DNA from: an uncultured Polaribacter sp. | Lineage (GTDB): Bacteria; Bacteroidota; Bacteroidia; Flavobacteriales; Flavobacteriaceae | Assembly (NCBI RefSeq): GCF_947495205.1 | Contig: NZ_CANLXV010000018.1 | Location: 1 to 43,040, forward strand | DNA: 43,040 nucleotides | Direction of reading: 5' to 3' | The notes under the pieces: model-generated | What the model was told of the DNA's origin: nothing | Seen by the model: only the letters and a program-made list of their open reading frames with translations | Databases searched by the model: none | Shown: positions 1-9,300 of the stretch, piece after piece | How positions within the stretch are numbered: the stretch's first letter is position 1 | How the letters are laid out: each line of letters starts with the position of its first letter | Program-made: the position numbers and the translations under genes

Positions 1-1
1 T

Positions 2-58
2 CTAAAGATAGAAAATTTAGATATCTTTGAACATCTCAAAGATATGAGCCCAGATTGA
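2..58 (+). CDS. Possible 3' end of an upstream gene (partial)
   Basis: Frame 2 is open from the window edge to a TGA at 56-58 and would encode an 18-residue tail ending in ...HLKDMSPD. Frame 1 is also open, to a TGA at 28-30, so the choice is uncertain. The stop would lie inside the structured element that follows. Nothing can be said about function. Confidence 0.25.
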   Translation, partial: LKIENLDIFEHLKDMSPD

Positions 59-120
59 ACGGCTTGTTTGAGCTCTTGCGCTTTTTTGCGCAAAGCGAGT
101 AGTGAAAGCTGGAAATAGCT
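21..120 (+). ncRNA. Structured RNA element, possibly of the Flavo-1 type
   Basis: Seen in sequence: a perfect 10-bp inverted repeat (21-30 with 36-45, loop 31-35). It is followed by a nested fold: AGC 47-49 with GCT 118-120, CCAG 50-53 with CTGG 109-112, CTC 73-75 with GAG 97-99, and the perfect hairpin TTGCGC 76-81 / GCGCAA 88-93 with a T6 loop. The block around 'gattgaacggcttgtttgag' and 'gcgagtagtgaaagc' resembles an interspersed structured RNA that I remember from Flavobacteria. The Flavo-1 name is from memory and unverified. It sits about 100 bases upstream of the ygiQ start, between genes. Confidence 0.45.
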
Positions 121-204
121 TCTAATAATAAGTATATCTTATACATTTAATTGAATATATTGGTAAAAACAATTTAAAGAGGAGTACTTCAAAATTTTTC
201 TCCT

Positions 205-212
205 TATTTTTG
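205..212 (+). promoter_or_regulatory. Bacteroidota -7 box for ygiQ
   Basis: TATTTTTG matches TAnnTTTG exactly and ends six bases before the ATG at 219, so the transcript would be leaderless or nearly so. No TTG is found 19-21 bases upstream, so the -33 element is weak. The box also contains the TTG at 210 that could be mistaken for a start codon. Confidence 0.55.
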
Positions 213-218
213 CACTAT

Positions 219-2192
219 ATGGAAGGCACAAAAAAACATCAATTAACAGACTGGTTACCAACTACAAATCGTGAAGTAAAAATACGTGGTTGGGATTATT
301 TAGATGTAATTTTATTTAGTGGAGATGCTTATGTAGATCATCCTTCTTTTGGACCTGCTGTAATTGGTAGAATTTTAGAAAGTTATGGTTTGCGCGTGGC
401 AATTGTGCCACAACCAAGTGTGAATGATAATTTACAGGATTTTGAAAAATTAGGGAAACCAAGATTGTTTTTTGGTTGTACAGGTGGTTGTATGGATCCT
501 ATGGTTTCTAATTATACAGCCAGTAAAAAAAGACGCGATAAAGATGCATATACACCAAATGGTGATAAGGGGTTTAGGCCAGATTATGCTACTTCTGTAT
601 ATTCTAAAATACTAAAAGAGAAGTTTCCTGATGTGCCTGTTTTAATTGGTGGTATAGAGGCTTCTTTAAGACGTGTAACGCATTACGATTATTGGTCTGA
701 TAAATTAATGCCAACTATTTTAGAGACTTCTAAAGCAGACATGTTGGTGTATGGAATGGGCGAACAACCTTTACGTGAAATTGTAACATTATTACAAAAA
801 GGTGTGCCTTTTTCTAGTTTAAAAAATATTAAACAAACGGCTGTTTTAATTGATGAAAAGGAAGAAAAAATTCCAGTGGTTAAAGGTTGGGAAGATGTTA
901 CTATTAATTCTCATGCGGCTTGTTTAAAAGATAAAAAAACATTTGCATCTAATTTTAAAACAATAGAGCAGGAGTCTAATAAATTGAAGGCAAGACGAAT
1001 TTTTCAGAAGGTTGCAGATAAAACTTTAGTAATTAATCCGCCTTTTGCTACAATGACAGAAAAGGAAATTGATGGTTCTTTTGATTTACCTTTTACAAGA
1101 TTACCACACCCAAAATATGATAAGCGTGGACCAATACCTGCTTATGAAATGATAAAGTTTTCAATTAACATTCACAGAGGATGTTTTGGTGGTTGTAGTT
1201 TTTGTACAATTTCTGCGCATCAAGGAAAATTTATAGCGAGTAGAAGTCAGGAATCGGTTTTAAAAGAGATTGATAAGGTTGCAAATATGCCAGATTTTAA
1301 AGGATATTTGTCTGATATTGGTGGGCCTTCTGCTAATATGTATCAAATGAAAGGTAAGGTGCAAGAAATTTGCGATAAATGTGTTGCGCCAAGTTGTATA
1401 TCGCCAGTGATTTGTTCTAATTTAGATACGTCTCATAAGCCTTTAACAGATTTGTACCAAGCTGTTGATAAACACCCAAAAATTAAAAAATCTTTTATAG
1501 GAAGTGGAATTCGACATGATATGTTGGTGCCAGAATTTAACAAAAATGCAGATCCAAAAGAGCTAGATGCTTATACAGAAGAGGTAATGACAAAACATGT
1601 TTCTGGACGTTTAAAAGTGGCGCCAGAACATACTTCAGATCCTGTTTTAAAGTTGATGCGTAAACCGTCTTTTACGTATTTTCATAAGTTTAAAGAGCGT
1701 TTTGATCGTATTAATATTAAGAAAAAACTGAATTTACAATTAATTCCTTATTTTATTTCTAGTCACCCAGCTTCTGAAGTAGAAGATATGGCAAATTTAG
1801 CGGCAGAAACCAAAGATATGGGCTTTCAGTTAGAGCAAGTACAAGGTTTTACACCAACTCCAATGACGGTTGCTACTGTAATTTATTATTCAGGTTATCA
1901 TCCCTACACATTAAAACCAACTAAAACGCCAAAAACAAAAAAGGAGAAAGAAGACCAACATAAATTTTTCTTTTGGTACAAAAAAGAAAACAAAGATTGG
2001 ATTAGAAATACGTTGAATAAAGTTGGACGACCAGATTTGTTAAAGAAGTTATTGCCAGAAAATAATTCTTGGAAAAAGAATAAAACAAAACATACAACGG
2101 CACAACATACTTTTGATGATGCTATACCTTTTAACAGACGTAAAAAGAAAGTAAGCAGAGCACCTAAAAGTAAAAATAAATCAAGAAGATAA
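219..2192 (+). CDS. YgiQ family radical SAM protein (UPF0313)
   Basis: A 657-residue cytosolic radical SAM enzyme of the YgiQ/UPF0313 family, whose reaction is not established. The 4Fe-4S cluster motif CxxxCxxC is seen as GCFGGCSFC with Cys322, Cys326 and Cys329. The N-terminal part has the family's 'RGWDxxDVIxxSGDAYVDHPSFG' start, split here as RGWDYLDVI and SGDAYVDHPSFG, and a Cys-rich GCTGGCMD segment. The C-terminal tail is very basic, rich in Lys and Arg, as is usual in this family. ATG 219 is preferred over TTG 210 because the TTG lies in the promoter box. It stands alone, ending in a strong bidirectional terminator. The family assignment is firm; the function is not. Confidence 0.93.
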   Translation: MEGTKKHQLTDWLPTTNREVKIRGWDYLDVILFSGDAYVDHPSFGPAVIGRILESYGLRVAIVPQPSVNDNLQDFEKLGKPRLFFGCTGGCMDPMVSNYTASKKRRDKDAYTPNGDKGFRPDYATSVYSKILKEKFPDVPVLIGGIEASLRRVTHYDYWSDKLMPTILETSKADMLVYGMGEQPLREIVTLLQKGVPFSSLKNIKQTAVLIDEKEEKIPVVKGWEDVTINSHAACLKDKKTFASNFKTIEQESNKLKARRIFQKVADKTLVINPPFATMTEKEIDGSFDLPFTRLPHPKYDKRGPIPAYEMIKFSINIHRGCFGGCSFCTISAHQGKFIASRSQESVLKEIDKVANMPDFKGYLSDIGGPSANMYQMKGKVQEICDKCVAPSCISPVICSNLDTSHKPLTDLYQAVDKHPKIKKSFIGSGIRHDMLVPEFNKNADPKELDAYTEEVMTKHVSGRLKVAPEHTSDPVLKLMRKPSFTYFHKFKERFDRINIKKKLNLQLIPYFISSHPASEVEDMANLAAETKDMGFQLEQVQGFTPTPMTVATVIYYSGYHPYTLKPTKTPKTKKEKEDQHKFFFWYKKENKDWIRNTLNKVGRPDLLKKLLPENNSWKKNKTKHTTAQHTFDDAIPFNRRKKKVSRAPKSKNKSRR

Positions 2193-2213
2193 TTTTTTTA
2201 ATAATTATCAATA

Positions 2214-2257
2214 AAAATAAAAAGAGTAGCAAATTTAAAATTGCTACTCTTTTTTTA
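2214..2257. terminator. Bidirectional intrinsic terminator
   Basis: AAAGAGTAGCAA (2221-2232) pairs with TTGCTACTCTTT (2241-2252) around an 8-base loop, with A and T runs on both flanks. It serves ygiQ on the plus strand and the convergent gene at 2277 on the minus strand. Confidence 0.85.
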
Positions 2258-2276
2258 TGGAATGTTTTTAGTGTGT

Positions 2277-2804
2277 TTACTTTGATTTTGCACCTACAAA
2301 ATTGTCTGATTTTGCTTTAAAAAGTACATTAAAAGTGGTTAAACTACCGTATATTCTAGTAATGTATTGTTGTAAATCTATTTTGTCTTGATCTTCTAAA
2401 GTTTTACTAGAATTAATTTTTTGTTCCATTACACGAATGCGATCGCGAACCATAACTATTTTATGAAAAAAGGTGTCAATAGGAATTTCTTTGTTAGATA
2501 AATTAGCGTCTTGTGGTTGTAATATTAACGTACCATTTCTCCATTTGTCTGCAATAGGTGTAATTTCTGTAGCGTCAGACCATTTTCTTAAAATCTTTTT
2601 TAAGCTGCTTTCAACATCCATAAAACTAACGGCGTCAACTTCATCATTTACAGCTTCTATAGTTTCAAAAGTATCGTTAAGAGCAATGGTTTCTAGACCG
2701 CTTTCTATAAAAGTAACCCAATATTGTTTGTGGTCTACGTTGGTTACCACTCCAAAACCAAATTCTGAATGCTTAATTCTAGAGCCTATTCCTAATAAAT
2801 TCAT
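2277..2804 (-). CDS. Conserved hypothetical protein with Tudor/KOW-like N terminus
   Basis: 175 residues, no signal peptide, predicted cytosolic. The first ~45 residues (GIGSRIKHSEFGFGVVTNVD) look like the small beta-barrel 'GxRVxHxxFGxGxV' module found at the end of UvrD/PcrA-type helicases and in similar nucleic-acid-associated proteins. The rest is helical, with a ...FFHKIVMVRDRIRVMEQKI... segment likely to form a coiled coil. It starts 11 bases after the FKBP lipoprotein stop, so the two are probably one transcript. I do not recognise a named family; the role is unknown. The Tudor-like reading is inference from one motif. Confidence 0.75.
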   Translation of the reverse strand: MNLLGIGSRIKHSEFGFGVVTNVDHKQYWVTFIESGLETIALNDTFETIEAVNDEVDAVSFMDVESSLKKILRKWSDATEITPIADKWRNGTLILQPQDANLSNKEIPIDTFFHKIVMVRDRIRVMEQKINSSKTLEDQDKIDLQQYITRIYGSLTTFNVLFKAKSDNFVGAKSK

Positions 2805-2815
2805 TTTAAATAATT

Positions 2816-3253
2816 TTAATTAATGCGTTGTAGTGTAATGTCAAAAACAATAATGTCTCCAGGTTGTATTGTTCCAGAACCTCTTGTGCCATAGGCTATT
2901 TTGGAGGGTAAAATAAAAGTACCAGAACCACCGGGTTTTAAAAGTCTAATGCCTTCACTAAAACCAGGAACTACTTGTTGTAAATTAAAAGTAGCACTTT
3001 CAGAACTGTCAAAAGATGTACCGTCTAAAAAGTAACCATTGTATCCCACTGTAACTGTAGAGTTAAAAGTAGGTGAGTTTCCATTTCCAGAATTGCTTAT
3101 AATATAATATAAGTCAGACCCTGTTTTTTGAGCGTTTAAATTATTTTCTAATAAATAAGCTTCAATGTCTGCAATGTTTTCTGCATCAAAATTCTCATCT
3201 TCAGAACAAGAAAAACTAATTGCTACAATTAATATATAAAGTATTTTTTTCAT
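2816..3253 (-). CDS. FKBP-type peptidyl-prolyl isomerase, lipoprotein
   Basis: Catalyses cis-trans isomerisation of X-Pro bonds in exported proteins. From the ATG at 3253 the protein has 145 residues. It starts with a short lipoprotein signal (MKKILYILIVAISFSC) followed by SEDEN, an acidic stretch like the surface-export signal described for Bacteroidota lipoproteins. The FKBP fold covers roughly residues 45-145: VGYNGYFLDGTSFDSS, then VPGFSEGIRLLKPG, IAYGTRGSG and PGDIIVFDITL. The usual Trp of the VIPGW segment is Phe here, a common variant. A longer reading frame to 3334 exists, but its extra N terminus has no signal character, so the internal Met is chosen. Probably co-transcribed with the gene at 2277-2804. 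Confidence 0.88.
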   Translation of the reverse strand: MKKILYILIVAISFSCSEDENFDAENIADIEAYLLENNLNAQKTGSDLYYIISNSGNGNSPTFNSTVTVGYNGYFLDGTSFDSSESATFNLQQVVPGFSEGIRLLKPGGSGTFILPSKIAYGTRGSGTIQPGDIIVFDITLQRIN

Positions 3254-3569
3254 TTGATAAATATTTTTGTAAATATAATTGTTTCTAAAAAGAAGTAGAA
3301 ATTTAAAAGATATTTTTAGTGTTAAAAGTTGCAAAACTATTACGACTTATTTATTTATGAAGGAATGGAAAGTTGTGAATCCTTGTGCATTTAAAGCCTC
3401 AATTTAACTGCTGTTATATATGGCGTGTTTTAAGTATTAAAGCCAAAAAAAAAGCTAAGGGTTTTTGCTGTTTCATAATTTTTGTTGCCTATATTGGCTA
3501 TTCTTTTGGTAATGATTTGTTTCTTTTTTTAATAAACAGATATGAGATAAACGTAGTAAAATTAAATGA
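3254..3569. other. Gene-poor interval
   Basis: No convincing gene. It holds the promoter region of the minus-strand FKBP gene and a stretch around 3403-3470 (TTAACTGCTGTTATATATGG...) that has the feel of a decayed interspersed element. A 62-codon frame (3385-3573) crosses it, without signal peptide or recognisable domain. Confidence 0.4.
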
Positions 3570-3941
3570 ATGAAAAAGAATAGCTCAATCGCAATTTGGA
3601 TAAATAGAATTTTAATAACGCTTTTTATTGGTTCTTTGTTATTTGCAATTTTTGATTCGGAATATTTAGTATATTCCTTTTTAATTGCTTTTCCTTTAGG
3701 TGTTTTTCAGCTTTTCTCTTTTTTATTTTCAATTATTCGTTACAAGAAATTAGCTAGTATGGCTAGGAAGTATGTGTTAATTTACAGCGTTGTTTTTGTT
3801 GCTTATTTGCTGTTTACATTTATTTATTTGGTGTATTTAAAGTCTTTTTACTTTGTGGTTTTAGAATATGGTATGCAATTTATTCCAGTGTTGCTATCAC
3901 TTTTTTGGACCTTTATTTTAGAAACTTCAAAATATGAATAA
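3570..3941 (+). CDS. Small integral membrane protein, unknown function
   Basis: 123 residues with four hydrophobic segments (about residues 9-30, 33-56, 68-90 and 95-118) and short charged loops; both ends are likely cytoplasmic. No family recognised. It stands alone between the divergent FKBP gene and a lipoprotein gene, with no obvious promoter box close to the ATG. The frame begins at the ATGA where a doubtful upstream 62-codon frame ends. The hydrophobic periodicity and clean frame argue for a real gene, but it looks like an orphan. Confidence 0.55.
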   Translation: MKKNSSIAIWINRILITLFIGSLLFAIFDSEYLVYSFLIAFPLGVFQLFSFLFSIIRYKKLASMARKYVLIYSVVFVAYLLFTFIYLVYLKSFYFVVLEYGMQFIPVLLSLFWTFILETSKYE

Positions 3942-4071
3942 AGAATAAATTTTGAATACTTCTTAGAAGCTTGTTTAAAGTTAATGTTTTTACATTTAAT
4001 TTAACGTATCAGTTTTGCTAATTTAATTAAAATTGGCATGTTTTTTGGTGCTAATTGAAAAAAAACATACA

Positions 4072-4632
4072 ATGAAACATATTCAAATTATAGGATTACT
4101 TGCGGTTGTATTTTTATCATCTTGCAGTGTTGTTAAAGTAACTACAGATTTTGATGACGATATAGATTTTAAAAAATATAAAACCTATGCATTTTATAAA
4201 TCAGGAATTGATAAAGCAGAAATTTCTGACTTAGATAAAAAAAGAATTTTAAGAGCAATAGAAACAGAACTAGAGTTACAAGGTTTTGTGAAATCTACCA
4301 GCCCAGATATTTTGGTAAGTATTTTTACAAAATCTAGAGAAAAAGTAAATTTAAATCAAAACAATAATTTTGCATGGGGCGCAGGTTTTGGCTGGGGCTG
4401 GGGTTGGAATCCTTGGTTATGGAATGGAGCGAATAATAATTTAAATGTTTCGCAATATACAGAAGGAACTTTGTTTATAGATTTTATCGACAAAAATAAA
4501 AAGGAATTGGTTTGGCAAGGAGTAGGCACTGGGGCTCTAAGAACACAAAATAGGGCTAAAAAAGAAGAACGAATTCAAGAGTTCGTGCAAGAGATTATTT
4601 CTAGGTTTCCTCCAGGAGAAGATAAAAACTAA
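4072..4632 (+). CDS. DUF4136 domain lipoprotein
   Basis: 186 residues from ATG 4072. Lipoprotein signal MKHIQIIGLLAVVFLSSC with lipobox LSSC, then the DUF4136 pattern: VTTDFDDDIDFKKYKTYAFY at the start, IETELELQGF, DILVSIFTKS, a Gly/Trp/Asn-rich loop (WGAGFGWGWGWNPWLW), and the closing GTLFIDFIDKNKKELVWQG...RI strands. Such proteins are envelope-anchored and of unknown function. A start at 4033 is open but would bury the signal peptide. Followed directly by a strong terminator. Confidence 0.9.
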   Translation: MKHIQIIGLLAVVFLSSCSVVKVTTDFDDDIDFKKYKTYAFYKSGIDKAEISDLDKKRILRAIETELELQGFVKSTSPDILVSIFTKSREKVNLNQNNNFAWGAGFGWGWGWNPWLWNGANNNLNVSQYTEGTLFIDFIDKNKKELVWQGVGTGALRTQNRAKKEERIQEFVQEIISRFPPGEDKN

Positions 4633-4662
4633 AAAAAAAGCGTTCTCAAGAACGCTTTTTTT
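4631..4662. terminator. Intrinsic terminator after the DUF4136 gene
   Basis: GCGTTC (4640-4645) pairs with GAACGC (4650-4655) around the tetraloop TCAA, extended by A9 and T7 runs. Confidence 0.88.
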
Positions 4663-4710
4663 ATGTTTTAAAGTTCTATTTTTGTGATGAAATGCTAAAG
4701 TGTTAGATGC

Positions 4711-4875
4711 ATGTATAATAAAAGAGTACCTTTAGAAGAAGGAGATTTTTATGAAAATGAGCAAGGGTATAAAGTTTTTACTGCACAATTTCATTTAAAA
4801 AGAGGTCATTGCTGTAAAAGTGGTTGTAAGCATTGCCCTTATGGGTATGACAAGAAAACAGATAGCTTTCAATAA
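4711..4875 (+). CDS. DUF5522 small cysteine-rich protein
   Basis: 54 residues, too short for most ORF lists. It reads MYNKRVPLEEGDFYENEQGY followed by KVFTAQFHLKRGHCCKSGCK and HCPYGYDKK. The CC...CxxCP arrangement (Cys34, Cys35, Cys39, Cys42) and the LxxGDFYxNEQGYxVFT start are those of the DUF5522 family, found beside many unrelated genes in Bacteroidota. The four cysteines suggest metal binding, which is inference. It lies 55 bases upstream of the DUF4197 lipoprotein on the same strand, and the two may share a transcript. Confidence 0.85.
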   Translation: MYNKRVPLEEGDFYENEQGYKVFTAQFHLKRGHCCKSGCKHCPYGYDKKTDSFQ

Positions 4876-4930
4876 ATAGTGACTTTTAATAGAAAACGGT
4901 TTCTTAATATTAAGATAAATAGAAGTAATA

Positions 4931-5644
4931 ATGATAAAAAGAATTTTAATTTTAGTAGTAGCAATTCAGTTGGTGAGTTGTGCAGAATTGCAAAATGTAG
5001 TGAGTAACTTACCTAGTGGTGGAGGTGCTTTATCTCAAGCACAAATAGGCAATGGTTTAAAGCAAGCGTTAGAAAATGGTATTAAAAATCAGGTAAGTAA
5101 GTTAACTACAAAAGATGGTTTTTTAACTAATGAATTGGTGAAAATAGCAATGCCACAAGAACTACAATCTGTAGAGAAAGCTTTACGTAAAATTGGTTTA
5201 GGTAGTTTGGCAGATAAAGGAGTTGCAGCATTAAACACAGCGGCTTCTGACGCTGTAAAAACAGCGACACCAATATTTGTAAGTGCAGTAAAAGAAATGT
5301 CTTTTGCAGATGCTAAAAATATCCTTTTAGGAGAAAATACTGCGGCTACTACTTATTTACAATCTAAAACTCAAGAAAACTTGTATAATAGCTTTTCACC
5401 AGTAATTAATAACTCTTTTTCTAAAGTTGGTGCAGATAAAATTTGGTCTAATTTAATTGCGAAATACAATACCATACCATTTACTAAAAAAGTAAATCCA
5501 GATTTAACGGCTTACGTTACAGAAAAAGCTTTAAAAGGGGTTTTTACTATGATAGAGGTGGAAGAGAAAGGAATTAGAGAAAAAGCAGGGTTAAGAAATA
5601 CTGCTTTACTAAAACAAGTTTTTGCTCTGCAAGACAACAAGTAA
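4931..5644 (+). CDS. DUF4197 domain lipoprotein
   Basis: 237 residues. The signal peptide MIKRILILVVAIQLVSC ends in lipobox LVSC. The mature part is mostly helical and fits DUF4197: a LSQAQIGNGLKQALENGI segment, then MPQELQSVEKALRKIGLG, an Ala-rich middle, AKYNTIPFTKKVNPDLTAYV and a C-terminal KALKGVFTMIEVEEKGIRE helix. Predicted to be anchored in the cell envelope; function unknown. Same strand as, and close behind, the DUF5522 gene. No clear terminator follows. Confidence 0.9.
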   Translation: MIKRILILVVAIQLVSCAELQNVVSNLPSGGGALSQAQIGNGLKQALENGIKNQVSKLTTKDGFLTNELVKIAMPQELQSVEKALRKIGLGSLADKGVAALNTAASDAVKTATPIFVSAVKEMSFADAKNILLGENTAATTYLQSKTQENLYNSFSPVINNSFSKVGADKIWSNLIAKYNTIPFTKKVNPDLTAYVTEKALKGVFTMIEVEEKGIREKAGLRNTALLKQVFALQDNK

Positions 5645-6380
5645 TTTATAGTATTTGTTTTAAAACATACTTCGATTCAAAATTCTGAGTTTAGCATCAA
5701 AAATTGATAGCATGCACTTAGGGTAAGTTTTTATTTTAGAACTGCAAAAAGTATTGCTATTAAGGTGCTTCTAAGTATAGTTTTAAACCTTTTTAAGTTT
5801 TAAAACTTTAATAAAAATTATTAAGTAAGCTGTTTTTATAAAAATTTATCAAAGGCAATTAATTTCCTATGTTTTTGGTAATGGTAAAGAAAACCTTATA
5901 CATACTATTGAAAAAAACATTCTTCATATTCTGCTGTTGTTTTTTTGATTTTTCGTTGAAAAATATGTTTTTCATCAATGGAAAAAGCTCGTTAGAAAAA
6001 AACAACGGCAATTATTTTAACTTTTAAGTTTAATTTACTAAAAATAGAAAAGGCTATTTTTAGTAAACCACATATAATTATAATTTTTAAGCGTTTAAAA
6101 ATTAGGGTTATAAATTGTAATACCTTAAGAAAATATTAATTAGAAGACTTAAATATATTTTAGGGGTTTTTGTTAAAAAAAAATACACTTTTATTTGGGA
6201 AGTTTTATATATTAAAACACTAGACCTCTTTACGTTATATTTATCAAAAAACGATTTTCGATAAAAATAATTTAACGATTTTAGCATTTCGTTAAATTAT
6301 ATTTAAAATTATTGCGTCAATATTTTTTGTTTTAGGAAAAATTTAAGAAATTTGCAGCAACTAATTCAAACAAATAGAAA
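5645..6380. other. Long AT-rich upstream region of the susC-like gene
   Basis: 736 bases without a gene. It contains an imperfect hairpin around 5950-5990, a perfect 12-bp inverted repeat at 6267-6300, and a weak promoter-like GAAATTTG at 6347-6354 (one mismatch to TAnnTTTG) about 27 bases before the susC start. No small RNA family recognised. Confidence 0.5.
6267..6300. promoter_or_regulatory. Perfect 12-bp inverted repeat upstream of susC-like gene
   Basis: ATAATTTAACGA (6267-6278) and TCGTTAAATTAT (6289-6300) flank a 10-base spacer, centred about 97 bases before the ATG. Nearby CGATTTT repeats at 6252-6258 and 6276-6282 add to the impression of a regulator site. A transcribed hairpin in the leader is the alternative. 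Confidence 0.45.
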
Positions 6381-9300
6381 ATGAAAAAAAATTTAAAAAG
6401 ACCTTTATTTTTTGCTATGCTTTTTTGTGTAATTTTAATAACAAATGCGCAAAAAAAAATTATAACTGGAACTGTAAAGGATAACAACAGTGTTTTACCC
6501 GGAGTTTCTATTTTAATAAAAGGAACAGCCAAAGGTACAGAAACAGATTTTGATGGAAACTTTAGTATAAATGCTAGTCAAGGAGATATTCTTGTTTTTA
6601 GTTATTTAGGTTACAAAAAGGTAGAAAAAACAATTTCAAATAGCAATTTGCTTAATATTACTCTGGTAGAGGATGCAAGTTCTTTAAATGAAGTAGTAGT
6701 TGTAGCTTACGGAACCCAATCAAGAGCATCTCTTACAGGTTCTGTAAGTGTTATTGATGCAAAGCAGATTGAAGCATCAACCTTTTCAAACCCAGTAAAA
6801 AGTTTAGAAGGACTAGTATCAGGATTAAGAATTATTCAAGCTGATGGGCAACCTGGATCAGATCCTATAATTAGAATACGAGGATTTGGATCTATTAATG
6901 CAGATAGTGCTCCTCTTATTGTTTTAGATGGTGTACCTTATACAGGAAGTCTTAATAGTATAAATCCTCAGGACATTGAATCTACAAGTGTTTTAAAAGA
7001 TGCCTCTTCTACTTCTCTTTATGGAAATAAAGCTTCTAATGGAGTTTTATTAATTACTACCAAGAAAGGGAGTAAAAACAAAACTTTAATAAATATTGAT
7101 ACTAGATATGGTATAACGCAAAGAGGTACAAAAGAATATGATATAATTAAAACTCCCGGAGAATTTTATGAATCGTATCATAGTGTGTTAGCAAATTCTG
7201 AGTTTTATGCACAAGGACAAGCAGGCACACCTGTAACAATAGCTCAAGCAAGACAAACAGCATCTAATAATTTAATAGGGGCTTTAGGTTACAATTTATA
7301 CGATGTTTCAGACGAAACCTTGGTTGATCCTCTTACAGGGAAATTAAATAGTGCTGCAAACTTGTTAGTTAATGATAGGTGGGAAGATGAGTTGTTTAGA
7401 AATCAAGCTACTTTTAGCTCAACAAATTTAAATGTTTCAGGTGGTTCAGAAAACACAACCTATTACTTTTCTTTAGGTACAGAAGAAAATAATGGTTATA
7501 CAGTAAGAAGTAACTTTAAAAGACACACAGCTCGTTTTAAAGTTAATGCTAGAAAAATAGCTAGAGTATTATCTTTAACAGGAGATGTTTCTTATGCTAA
7601 ATCTTATAGTCAATCAGTGCCAGGAGATGGTGGTAATACTTTTTCAAACGCTTTCTTTTGGACAAGAAGAATTGCGCCTGTTTTTCCAGTATTTCAATAT
7701 GATGCTGATTGGAATCCAATATTAAATCCAAATAACCCTGGGGGTAGAGCTTATGACTTTGGTGTTCCTCAAGATTTCGGAGGAGGCAATATAAGAGGTC
7801 CTAGAAATTATGCTCCAGGAGAACATCCGCTTGCAGTAATAGAGAATACTACGGAGACAAATGAAAGAGATAATTTTAATATCGGTTTTAGAGCTAAAAT
7901 TGATTTACCTTTTGATATAAAATTTGAATATGTAGCAAACCTTTTAACAGAAATAGATCAAGGTACAGATTTTACAAGACCAGGAGCTGGTGCATTTGCA
8001 GCATCTCAAAATGGTTTATTAACTAATAACAGAGATAATTTTTCTGCGTTTACCAATCAACAATTATTAACTTGGAAAAATTCTAAGGGTCGTAACAGTT
8101 ATGATGTTCTTTTAGGACATGAAACTTATGAGGAAAATTTTACCACTTTGGGTCTTACAAAGTATAATATTGTAGGTGGTTTTAGTCCAATATTAGATAA
8201 CACTTCTAAATATATTAGTGCTAGTAATTATAATACAAGTTATGTTACAGAGGGTTATTTTTCTAGATTTATTTATGGATTAGATAATAGTTATTATATT
8301 AACTTAACAGGAAGGTATGATGCTTCATCTGTTTTTGATCCTAGTGTGCGTTGGGGAGCTTTTTGGTCTGCTGGTGCGTCATGGGTTATTAGTAATGAAG
8401 AATTTATGAAAGATTTTTCTGATACTATTGGTTATGCTAAATTAGCAGCAAACTATGGTACAACAGGTAATGACAGAATATTATATCCTGGAGGCGGAAG
8501 AAATTTGGTAGCTTTTGAAAATCAATACGAAGTTGATGAAAATAACGAAGAATTAACTGCGCAGCTTTTATTCTTAGGAAACAATAAGTTAACATGGGAA
8601 AGAGCAGCTAGTTTTGATGTTGCTTTGGAGATGAGTTTGTTAGATAGGGTAAATCTTTCTTTAGGTTACTACAATAAAACATCAAACGATCTTTTATTTA
8701 ATACACCACTTCGTGTTTCTTCTGGTAACCCGTCTATACCAGAAAATGTTGGTTCTATGGTAAACAGCGGATTTGAATTTGAAGTTGCTGTAGATGCTGT
8801 AAAAAAGGAAAAATTTAATGTAAATATTAACGCTAACCTTTCTACTTTAAAGAATGAAATTACAAAACTTCCAGTAGGAAGAGATTCTATTCAAAGTGGA
8901 AATTTTAGAAGAGTTGTTGGGAGAAGTATTTTTGATTATTATATGCGAAAATCTGCACCAGTAAACCCAGAAAACGGAAATGCAAGATGGTTTAAAGTAG
9001 ACCCTGCAACCGGAGAGGATGTTATTACAGAAGTTTTTTCCGAAGCAGACAGGTATTTTTTAGATAAAAAAGCAATACCAGCAATAACAGGTGGTTTTGG
9101 TACAAACATTCAACTAGGTAACTTTTCTTTAGCAGTTCAGTTTGCATACCAATTAGGAGGTTACGGTATAGATAACGAGTTTTTTAGTTTATTGGGTGCA
9201 ACAACCAATGTTACCAACTTTGCAGGCTATGATCAAACTTGGACAGTAGATAACCCAACTGCAAGTTTGCCTAGGGTAGATCCTTTAGAGACAGACCAAT

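Noticed and set aside
3385..3573. 62-codon frame upstream of the membrane protein gene
   Set aside because: No signal peptide, unusual composition, no family; it crosses a stretch that looks like a decayed element. Kept only as a remark.
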